Source of the DNA: Macquaria australasica
Lineage: Eukaryota; Chordata; Actinopteri; Centrarchiformes; Percichthyidae
Length of the DNA stretch: 64,000 bases
Direction: 5' to 3'
NCBI GenBank assembly: GCA_005408345.1
Contig: SEMN01001227.1
Location: forward strand, 1-64,000
Position numbers and translations under genes: made by a program. Positions 20,758 to 32,700 of the stretch are shown here, in pieces. Within the stretch, counting starts at the first letter, position 1, and each line of letters starts with the position of its first letter. The notes beneath the pieces are model-generated. The model had not been told where the DNA came from, ran no database searches, and saw nothing but the letters and a program-made list of their open reading frames with translations.

Positions 20758-23700
20758 GTAAGATCCCCGATAACATCCCCTTCTCTCCGCGCGAGAGCCG
20801 CCGCGCCGAATCCCTCTGGAAAAACCTGCGATTTAAGGTTTCCATGTTGCTGATAAAAGCGCCTACATAGATGAACGCAACCACATATATTTTATACATT
20901 TTATGGAACCACTCTTTCATTTGGCACACACTCAATACCCTCAAACCATACTTTATGTAGTAAATTCCAACTTTACACAGAAGCTTCGCCCATCCGTCGC
21001 TCTGCCGCCACACATCCAGCTAACTGCACCTTAGCGGGCAGCAAACTACCGTTTGGTGTAGCAGCCGAGTGCCGAGTCCAAGTCCAAGTAGGTACATTTC
21101 AAAGAACAGCTACAGTTGTGGCAGATGATGTAAGCACGGTTGCATACTAGAGCGAAAACTTTAAATTGGACAAGTTTTCTATGGAGTTGGGTGCTATGCT
21201 GAACTATGGAATCGCCTTTAAACAAGCTGAAAGAGGAGTGTCAGACAGCGGGGTCTCTTCTCTGCATGCTCATATATTATCATGATTTTGTAAAGTCTGA
21301 GCTGGAGATCAGTGATGTAACTTGGAAAGTTTGGGAAGGAGGGATGTTTGCTGGCAGCAGTGTAGCATGGAGGACATAGTTTTCATTGTTGGGGGTGGAG
21401 AGTGTGTGTGTGTGTGTGCGTGCAGATGGGGGTTGCAGCTATATTCTGACCTGACTGCAGGGTCAGTCTCAGTCAGTACTTCCTGCTGCTCCTCCATCAC
21501 ATCCACTTTGTGACTTCCACTGTTTGTTTGACAAACTGCGAGCAGCTCTGGTTTTCTCTCCAAACAGCCGGAGGTGTGAAGTTAGCAGCCTGGTGTCCTG
21601 TCGGCCCCTAAACGCATCACCACGACTGTGGATTCAGTTGTTGGGGGGGCGGAGGTGTCCTCTGAGGACAGCTGGTCTCAGAGTCTCCTCGGGGTCTGAA
21701 GGACTCAGTTACAACACATCCGTCAGGTCTCAGAGTAAATAACAGACGTCCAGTTTTCAAAGATTAAGAACAGCGTCACATTTCATTCTTGACCTTGAAA
21801 CAGTAGTTTTATATTCTCCAGTTCCACCTGTTGGGTTGAAAGGCTGAATCTGATGCTTTTAGGCTAAAATCTGGCTGAAACGACGAGTCGATCGGCAGCA
21901 AATCAATCAGCCAAATACTCTCTTCCAGCTTCTCACGTGATCATTTCCTGCTTCTTTCTCCTAAGTGACGGTAAACTGAATATATTTGGGTTTTGGACTG
22001 TTGGTCGGACAAAACAAGACATTTTAAGACTTCGTGTTGGGCTTTAGATGATTGTGAGACCTTGTAAGTATTCTGTATTAAGAGAATAATCTACAGATTA
22101 ATCAATAATGAAAATAATTGTTGGTCGTAGACTAAAATAACCTAAAATTTGACTGTTTTTTGCCAAAAACGTAACCAGTTAAAGTAAATGGGTTTCATAT
22201 TCTCCACTAGAATAACATACCTGGCAGTGAAGAGAAACAGCATGTAGACTATAATGTGAAAAGGTCAAATGTAACTGAACTGTTGGATGAATACATGTGT
22301 GAATGTGAAATTAGTGATTTATTTTGTTAAATACTCAGAAAATTGTACAGAGTTTGGTTGGTGGCGAGCAAACGCTGTCTTGTGTTTGTGGCATTCTGCT
22401 GGGACTCCTCGCCTTACTGAGTATTTCTAAAATCCTGGCTACAGCCCTGCAAGGTCCACTTACTAGCTTTCAGTCGCATGTCATGGTCCTCCCCCAGAGA
22501 TTGCTCGGTTGTCATGAAAATGGCTCAGTTGTCTCTCTTGAAAAAGAGACTTTTACCTGGTTAAATAAAGTAAAATGAGAAATTAAATGATGTCATTACG
22601 CAACCTTACTAAACTCCAGTCTCCATCTGCTGATGAAGGCCATGAGATGTGGCTGAAAACTCTAAGAAAATCTAGTAAGTGGGCCTTGAGTTGATATTTT
22701 CTTATTCAAGAAAAATTGTTTTTAAAATGGTTTTATATCCTTGTTGCTGCTGTTTTTTCAACTCTAATTAGTCAGATAAATCGACTAGATTGACAGAAAA
22801 TTAATTGACAATTTTGATAATCGATCAATTGTTTTTAAGTCATTTGTGAAGGAAAATGCCAAACTTCTGCTGTAAACTGAATCTTTTTGGACTGTTGGCT
22901 GGACAGAACAAGACATTTGTTGACGCCCCCTTGGACTCTGGGAAAATCAAATCGGTCTTTATCTGCAGGTCTCCTGCCTTCCAGCTCGCCGTCGCTCTGT
23001 GAGCCGTCGTCTTAGTTTCCTGCAGCTCCGACTCGGCCTTTTAAAAATACCTGTCTATTTCTGCAGCCGGTGTGCCTCTGGCCTCCCGGCTGCAGCTTTT
23101 AACGGTGCTTGACATTCCTGAGAGGTTCAGTCATGCTTCTGTCTCTGTGGCCTCAGGTGCTGCAGCTCGCTCAACGCCTCGTTTTCAAATGGAAATGCCT
23201 TTAATTACACACTGAGTTTTCTCTCCTGCAGGCTGTGGTTTCATTGTTCTGCTGCAGATAACCTCAGTGTTGGGCTCAGATGCGGGATCGGGGGGGGGGT
23301 CAGGTTAAAGCTGCTCTTATTGTTAAAAACAGGAAGTGAGCGTCCTCCTGGTTAATATAACGTCAGTTCGGTCGCCGGTGGGAAAATCTGCTCCTCTCAG
23401 GAAGTCAAACCTTTCCTCTCAAAGCATCACAGGATTCTGGGTAATGAAGTCCTCGTGTTGAGACGTCCAGCAGAGTTTGAGGGTTTTGGTTGTTGTGATG
23501 GTGTAATGACATCTCATCCCTGCAGGAAGTGGTTCTGCGACTGTTTGTTGAAGGTCTTAAGGGCTCGTTGAGTTTCACGTCTGCATCAAGAGTTTGTTTC
23601 CTGTTGAAATCTATTTTGTCCTTTTCTGCCAAAGTGATTTTCAGCAGAGGATTTTAGAAGTAACAGAAAGAAGTTAGCAGGATCTCTCTCTGTGGAGTCG

Positions 23701-26700
23701 GTCTGAGACCCTGAGATAGTGGTTCTTTATTTCTATACAACATGTTTGGAAATACATCCTCAGTCTTCCAAAGTTAGTAATTTGTTTATTATTGGAAGAT
23801 ATCTTTCCATCTGTTATCGACTTTATTTTTATCCTTAAATACACGCAGACGGACATTAAACACACAGTTCACAGGAAGAACCTGATGACAGTGAACAGCA
23901 GCAACCAACAGTTAAGGACCTAATAGCAACATCAAATATATTGATTAATAGATGCATTTAAAGTTAGTGAATTCATGTATGTAGCCGGTGAGTTTCTCTT
24001 TTTTCTGTTGCTATTTTTAATGGAAGCTCACTGAAGAAGAATCCCCATTCTTACAAAGCTCTGATTGGTCGATAGGTGATGAACACCTCATCAGACCTGT
24101 TGGAGGTGATTCAGACCTTGAGAAATATAAACCCTTTCATTGAACAAAAGAAGCCAAAGTTCTCGGATATTAAATCTAAACACGAGCAGCTGTAAGAACT
24201 TTGTCTAAAGAAAATACAGCCTTAAATGAGCAAAATTGTGAATGAAGTCTGGAACTATGTCAGCCCCGAGATTTGATCCTCAGATTGGTGAAATGTTTTG
24301 GTGGTGGCTGTTTGTTCCAAATCTGAAGTACAGTTTAAACCTGATGAAATGATTTCAATCAGGAACTTTCTGATCAAACACGTCAACGAGGCAGAAATCT
24401 CTCAGTCGTTCCCAGATCGATGCTCAGCCCCAGAAACCAGACGTTGTTCATGTTTCCACTTTTTATTCTCTCTGCTGAGTTTTAAAACCCCCGAGCGTCT
24501 TTGTGGATGATGAAGTTCAGATTGAGGCTGTGATGCCGGCGGTCTTAATCTCAGGAAATGTGATGTGTGTGTGTGTGGAGCTCCGGTCTGGAAGTCTTTT
24601 TGTGTTTGGACTCTTTGATGCGGCAGGAAGGCGACGTGTCCCGACTCGACTCTGCAGCTCAGGCTGCGGAGCGGAGGCAGAGGCCGACATGAAAAGACCC
24701 ACAAAGAAGAAACCGGCAGACGGACCGAATATCTTACTTAATTTCACTAAATGGTAAATGGCTTAGCACTTTTTCAACCTTAACGGTTCCCAAAGCTCTT
24801 TACAGATTGGTCTCATTCACACATTCACACACCAATGGCGACGGAGCTGCCCTGCAAGGTGTTGGCCTCTCGGGGGCAACTTAGGGTTCAATGTCTTGCC
24901 CAAGGACACTTGGACATGTGGACAGGAGGAGCTGGGGATCAAACTTCTGACCCTGGGATCAATGGACGACCTCCTGAGCCACAGCCGGCCTAAAGAAAAG
25001 AAGCCAAAGTTGTCATAAATTATGTGAACACAAGCAGCCGTACAAGAACTTTATCTGAATGAAATACGGGCGAAAATTGGCAAAAGTTTTAATGAAATCT
25101 GGCAGTCTTATCGGAGAATAAGTGTTGAGGCTTGAATCTGCTCTGTCTAAGGACTCTGAGGTTTTCAGGCTCAGAATCAGTCCGTCATCAACCAAACTCT
25201 TGTTTAAGGATCAATAAAGTGTTTTGCGGCTTCGCTTCAAAACCAAAAATGTCCGACACAACAGTCCTCTAGAACCAGGAGACAGTTTAAAAAGCAAAGG
25301 GGCGCCATTTTCCATTGAGACATCCTTTATAAAGTGATTAAACTATTGGCTTCATTAATGGTTAATAAATAACTTGGTAATCTTCTCTCTGGTTGAAGCA
25401 CAACACCCAACCTGGCAACCCAAAGGCTGCTCTTATTAATAACTGATGTGTGAAGCGTCGGTAAATAATTTATGAACCAGTAATAAAACCAGCAGCTTCA
25501 GTTGAAGCCAGTAAGGTTAGAAAGGGTTGGTTCTGCTAATTAAGGGATATTTCAGGTTGTTTTGTATTAATTACAGAGAGATTTGTGTGAACATGATGAG
25601 GTTACTTTAAGGGAAGCATCACGTGAAAACAGCTGGACTCATCCCGGCCGTCTGAGGGGGTGGGGGGTGTTACTCGCTTCAGTACCTGAGAGGCTCTTTG
25701 AAGTCTGAACATGGAGGACAAACATCCCTGAATTCTTCACAAGATGAAAAAGGGGAATCTTCTTTGTGCTTCCAGGAAAACACAGCCGGCACGTCTGGAA
25801 GCACAAAGAAGATTCCCGTTTTTCCCAATAAGAACGGAGGACTCCAGACCCTCACACCTTTTTATTTTAGATTCTAGTGTAGATCCCAAACATGCCAGGC
25901 TGATGAAATGAAGCACGAGACATCCAGAAGTTTCCGGGTCTTCTGTCTCTTTCGTCAGCTGCAATAAGCCGATTGTCCAGCTGTGCAGTTCTCATAACGT
26001 CTCCACATCCCAGTTTCCCACGCTGAGCTCATTCCTCAGATGCAAAACAATGAGTCCGGACCAGATGACCCCCCCACCCCCCCAACACACACACTCAGAT
26101 TGGTATAATTTGGAACAGCTGGCCGCTCCAGAGGAGGAAAAAAATGGGCTTGTTCTTTTATGATGGGTTGGAGGGAAGATGAGGAGCAGCTCGAGGCCAG
26201 AGAAACTCTCAGCAGGGTTTTCCCACGCTGCACTGCTGACAGTCAGTCAGTCAGTCAGTCAGACAGACAGACATCTTGCTGTAAGACACGCTGCATTTGG
26301 CTGCATGTTTCAGATCCACTGCAACAAAAAACCTAATTTGATCCAGAAGCTTCGTTCTGACCGTGGACCGTCAGAGTGACGCCTCGGTTACACAAACTGA
26401 TTCCAAACGTCTCTTTCAGGTGTGTTTGCCTTGAACACATCATTTACATGCTCAGCTCTGATTGGCCCGTTCTTTTCTGATGCTGCAGTTCTTAATTTCC
26501 TGTTATTTTTGACACAGTAACCTCATGTCTTATATAATGTATATTAACCTTAATATAAGTTTTTTTAACTACTAAATACAACAGCGACACAGGAGCTCTT
26601 AGAACTGACTGGCACTGCTGGTCCTGTGTTTGGACTCAGCCCAGTCCTGGTCCTGGTCTGAACAAAGCAAGTGATTGAGTCTTGGTTCTGGAGTGATAGT

Positions 26701-29700
26701 AGTAGCACTTTTCTCTGAGTTCTAAGCAGATTTATGGACGTTTTCTCCCGATCGATGATATATAATGATGTCGTCAGGAGGATGTGTGCAGGTGGAGGTG
26801 TTCATGCTGTTGCAGGTGGAGGTGTTCATGCTGCTGCAGGTGGAGGTGTTCGGGCTGTTGCAGGTGGAGGTGTTCATGCTGCTGCAGGTGGAGGTGTTCG
26901 GGCTGTTGCAGGTGGAGGTGTTCATGCTGCTGCAGGTGGAGGTGTTCGGGCTGCTGCAGGTGGAGGTGTTCGGGCTGTTGCAGGTGGAGGTGTTCATGCT
27001 GCTGCAGGTGGAGGTGTTCGGGCTGTTGCAGGTGGAGGTGTTTGGGCTGTTGCAGGTGGAGGTGTTCATGCTGCTGCAGGTGGAGGTGTTTGGGCTGTTG
27101 CAGGTGGAGGTGTTCATGCTGCTGCAGGTGGAGGTGTTCGGGCTGTTGCAGGTGGAGGTGTTCATGCTGCTGCAGGTGGAGGTGTTCGGGCTGTTGCAGG
27201 TGGAGGTGTTTGGGCTGTTGCAGGTGGAGGTGTTCATGCTGCTGCAGGTGGAGGTGTTTGGGCTGTTGCAGGTGGAGGTGTTCATGCTGCTGCGGGTGGA
27301 GGTGTTAACTCAGACAGATGAACAAATAGAACCAGTTTGTTCTGGAACAGTCAGGGTGAACTCAGGGCCTCCAGGGGCCGTTTTTTGTTTCACTGACTGA
27401 CACTTGAGGGGCCCCCAGCTGCCCCCCCCCCCAGCCTCTTCAGACGAGAGCTGAAGAATCCCAATAGCTCAGTCTGTCCGAGGGAGCAGCTCCGTTCACG
27501 GAGGAGACAACAGTTAGTTTGATTGGTCGGTTGGTCGACGGTCAGATTTCATTGGTGGTTGTTGTTGATTCAGACTGTTTATTTAGAGAAAATGACGGTA
27601 AATGTGGGTCAGTAACAGATTCACAGGGCGGGCAGCTACATAAATCAAGAAACTTTGTCTAAATCAGATGAAACAGGATCGTCATCTTCAGACTATTCAA
27701 GACTGTGACAGACTGATAGTCTTATTACATGATTATGAACATGTAATAAATATGTATCAGCAGATTTATCAGATGTTTCATTGTGTGACAGAGAACAAGA
27801 CTCCAGCAACAACCAGAGGACGTCAAACATCTGGTCGAAACCCAAAAGGTTTAAATGAGGCGAAACATTCAGAATCTTTCTTTGCTTCATCTTCCATCAA
27901 AATATCACTTCAACAACATCCAGCGTTTCTCTGAAACATCGTGTTAAATAAAAAGAAAGAGCCGCAGCAGGTGACTCACTCAGAGCCCAAAGTGATGTCT
28001 TATTTTCATTATTGATTAACCTGCCAGTTATTTTCTCAACTGATTGATCATTTAAAAACAGTCCAAGGTGACATCTTCAGATGTCTCATTTTGTCCGACC
28101 AGCAGTCCAACACCAAACATTACTCAGTTTGATTTGACGTGACATAAAGAAAAGACACACATCCTCAAAATTAAAAGCTGGAATCAGAAAATTACTTTAT
28201 TGATTAATCAATTATCAAATTATTATCTAATTATTCATCTGTCTGGCGACTGATGGCTTCAGATTAAACTTGCACAGTTCAGAAAGAGAAATTGACGTCG
28301 CGTGTCAGCGAAGCAGATGTTTTATTACATCGCAATGTGAGTTCTGCACATGCTCAGTAACAGCCAGTGAATCACCTGCACTGCAGCTGATTGGATGATT
28401 AACAAAAGCCTCGAGACGACGTCTCACTCTGTCTGAATATGAAAGAACAAACCTGCTGGATCAGAACTCACTTCCTCCTCAGTGTGTCACCTTCAGGTCC
28501 CAACCTCGAGTCAGGAATTCAGACTATTCTTCAGACGCTTTCAAAGAGAGGCCGGATCAGAGGCAGGAGGCTCCTCCGACCTCACAAACCTCTTTGTCTT
28601 TTCTTTCTTTAACGTGGAGGAGGAGGAGGAGGAGGATTATCCTTTCTGTGTGGACACTTTGTCTCTTTTTGTTTCGTCAGGTCCCTTTCGTCCTCTTTCA
28701 CGCAGAAACTTTCTTCATTTCTGCTTTTCCTGTTTCTTTAATCTGGTTTTAAGGTTTTTAAGTGTCTCACACACACGCACACAAACACAGCCTTTACAGG
28801 AAACTTCCACATTGACGCTGTTGGTGTTCAATCTTTTGATTTTGCGTACTCTTCGATCACATGTTTCCTAACTGAAATCTTGTTAATTTAATATCATATC
28901 TTTAGTTTTTGTGTGATTTGAGCTTGAATATCAAATTGTTGGTCGTATTGAAATATTGCAAATGACACCAGGTAAAATTAAACAATGCTCGACTTTAAAC
29001 CTTCTCCTACAACTGAGCATCAAACCCAGCGAAGCCCCAAACTAAACCCTTCTATATATTAATCTAATGTCAGTGACGGGGGACTGTTTCCTGTTTTCAC
29101 CTGCAACATTACGCTGCAGGTTTGACCTGGAAAATGCTTTGTTGTGTGTAAAATCATCGTCTGTATCGTGTTATTTAACCCGATCTCTGTGCGGAGAGAT
29201 GTTACTTCTGCTCTCTTCAGCCAGGGAGCAAGATGTCTGGAGATCTTGCTGCTGAAATTCAAACGTAGAAGTTGTTCGATAACTTGCAAAAGATGTCCTG
29301 AAAAAATGGCTTTTCATTTGTATGTTAAACCATCAGGTGACTCTTTGTTCTTGAGGAGTTTGTTGCCGTGGAGCTGGATGTTTAAACATCTTGAATGATG
29401 ACAGAAACTCTCAGGAACATTTCCAGTTGAGGGTGCAGCTGCTGAAGGGTTTTTATTTACCCCCCAGTGCCCCCCCCCACACAACAAACAGCGTCCCTTT
29501 CTTCTCTGAGGACTCACCTCCTGATGTTTAACCTGCGCTCTGTTTGTTCACTCATCACACTTCACTTTGAAGCTCAAACCCGACATTCTTGTCGCCGTGT
29601 GCTAATTAAAAGGGCCGTGGTGCATTCAGGGTCACTGCTGGACCCACTCACATGCTGTCATTGGGGCATCATGACAACACAAGTCCTGTCCTGTCCCCCA

Positions 29701-32700
29701 CGCCGCAGCGGCCATTTTGGTTTTTCACAAAGTTTTGCTTATCCATCCTCGTTGCTCGATGTCTGCGTCCTGATTCACATCTGCTTAGTTTGGTGTGTCG
29801 ACATGTTTTGTCTGATGCGAGAAGACACACAAAGTTTAGTTTAGTCTGTCCTGGGTTTTTAGGTTTGTTCTGTTTGGTCGTGTTCGAGCTCGTCGGTTCT
29901 TCTTCGTTTCCATGGAGTGCGTCCTGTTCTTCACTTCAGCTCCTAATCTGCGGCGACAGGTTGTAATTAAACCCGACTTTATTCCTGCTGACATCTGGAT
30001 CAGACCTTCATGGTGAGCTGATGAAGTCACAAGAAGTTGTAACTGTAATTACAGCTTCACCTGCGCCTCCACACACGGATACTTTTCCACCGGATCCAGT
30101 CTGATGAGAGTTTATTGGACCTGCAGCTTCATCCTGCTGCAGGCAGTGAAAGCCTCACACGTTCATGTTGTCTGCAGTGAAAACTGAACGTTTCCACACA
30201 TCGTCTTCTCTCAGGTTTTATCAGAACACTCTGCAGTCGGGGTCAGATAAGATTTCATTAAATTCAAATTCAGTATTGAATTGGAATCCCACCGAATCAC
30301 TTGTTGAAGCTTTTAATGGTTTTGTGGAACAGAAGTTGTAAATAGATTCTCGTCAGCACACGAAGCCGAATCTAAAACACCTGCAGTGAATGTGGACGTC
30401 GGTCCTGATTCAGGAGTTTAATGGTTCAATTTGTCTTCTACAACTTTTATCACAGACAGACTGTCAACTCGTGGATATTAGTGTTGTAAAATGCACGACC
30501 AGGCTTCTGCTCTTTGGGTTTGTTGGACTTTTGAAAGTTCAGCTTGGTGGTGCATTTAATGGCACTCTGACGTCTTAGGAAAAATGACCTGTTTTCTTTA
30601 AATAAGTTGTTTTAAAAACAAAACGTTGTTCAGCAGCCTGATCCTAATTCTTGGGTGTCGGAGGGTCCTTGAACGCACCTATAGCCAGTTTGCAGTAAGG
30701 TGTTTGGCTGCAGCTGAACACGACAGGACTGTTTAACTTGAACAAAGACTAAAGCTGGATTCTCTCTCCGTCTCTGCAGGCTGATGAAACCAAGTTCTAT
30801 TTGCAATTTATTCGGCTAAAAGAGTTAAAAACAAAACTCCAGAATGGTTCTTTAACTCGTCCTGATTCGGCTTCTGTGAACTTTGAGTCTTTCTTCTGTC
30901 CTTCAGATTAAACCTGTGAAGGACTGAGTTCATGTTGGCTCAGACTAAACAGTTCAGTCAGATACAATCTGCAGGTTCTGTTATCAGGTCTCAGAGTCAG
31001 TTTGGGGTCTTTAAAGGATCAGTCTGCTTCAGTAGGAGCCACAGACAGGAAGTCAGAGTACAGGCAGACGGACTAACACATCCAGATTAACGTTAAACTC
31101 TCTGGTTCTCTGCTGTCGAGTCTTCGATTGATTCAGAGGGCCAGGCTGCAGGTTTATGGTGTTGCAGCTGAAAGCGAGTGCGTTGGTGGTGCATTCGAGG
31201 ACCCTCCAACAATTTGAGAGGTTTTGAGTGTCGGCTGTTGAAATAACCAAATTCCAATGACCCAGTTTACAAAGACGTTCTCTTTACAAAGCCCCTCACG
31301 GGGCAGCAGGTCAGCAGCAGAGGCTTCAGATTGGTGGGATCCGCCGCAAAAACGCTGCGTTCAAGAGCAGCCTGCGGTTATTCTAGTTACACGTGTCTTT
31401 TTTTTTTCTGGCGTGTCGGGTGGATCATTACAGCGAGTTTTCAGGTTTTTTGCTTAAATGCGATAATATTTGTAGCAGTGGCTCGACTAGGGAATGTTTG
31501 GCATTTTTGCTTTAAAAATGATGAAGTTATTATTTCATTAGTTTTTATTTTTGGGGCATTTTAACGGAGAGTCGACAGCTGACAGCTGACAGGAAATGAG
31601 GAGAGAGAGAGAGACGGGGAACAACACACAGCAAAGGTCCTGGTCCTGACTTGAATTGGGGGGGTTGTGGTTCACAGTCGCCATAAACTTCTAAAACAGT
31701 TGCTGATTAATTAGTTGTGAACCGGTTAATTGATTAATCGTTTCAGTTGTAATTACAGTGCTGAGTCAAAGCTTTCTGTAGCTGACTTTCTTCAGACGTG
31801 TTTTTCCAGCATGGAGTCTGGTCCTCCCGCTCAGTCATAACTCGTGGAGACCTTTGACCTTTGACCCGACTGTAAACTGACATGATGAAGCATTTCCTGT
31901 CCTGTGGGAAGAAAAACTCAGAGTGGGAGTTCAGCTAAACAGTCTCGGAGAGGAAGCTGAACTGCAGTGTGTTAAAGCAGCGTGGGGATGTGGGTGGGGG
32001 GGCTTTAGGGGGGCTGTGGTCCTGGTCCTGGTCCTGGTCCTGCTGAGACTCTGTGATTTGCTTTTCCCAGGAAGTGATTCAAGGCCCCAGGGAGAGCAGA
32101 GAGAGCAGAGAAGGGGCTTTTCTATTATTACAGACGGCGTGGAGTCTGAGCGAGCAGAGATCCATTACAGGGACAAGCAGATGCATGCAGGGTAATTTTA
32201 GCCCGGATCCCCGGGTGGAGGGACGACGGTGGAGGACGAGACGGAGTAAAGAGTGACTCAAAGCAGAGAGGAGGGTAAACAGATAATCACGGTGAGCTGC
32301 AGACGTGTGGACTGATTTATGTCTGAAACGTGATCGTCAGGACTTTGTTGGTCTTTCCCAGCTGAAGACTGAACAGCTGACGGAGCCGCCGGACGCTCGG
32401 CGACAGACACTTCAGCTCGCTGATGTTAAAAAAGTTGTTGCCGAGTATAAACATGTTTTTTATAGTAAAAAGTTCAATCCTAAAACTTGAAGGGTGTTTT
32501 ACTCCTGGCCACGCCCCATTCAGTGACGTCACAGCGGGGGTTTTGTCCTGACAGCTGATGGAAAACCCCTGTTGTGACATCACAGATGGGTGTGGCCAGA
32601 AGGGAAACGTGCTTTAAAGTTTTAACACAGTTTTTACAGTAAACGTCCCAGTAAACTTACAGCAGTACTTTAATATATCATTTATAACTTCAGTACGTCA

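Noticed and set aside
26722..27400. Several long repetitive open frames on both strands
   Set aside because: Products of the 24-bp minisatellite in lamc1 intron 1; no codon bias, splice signals or start context.
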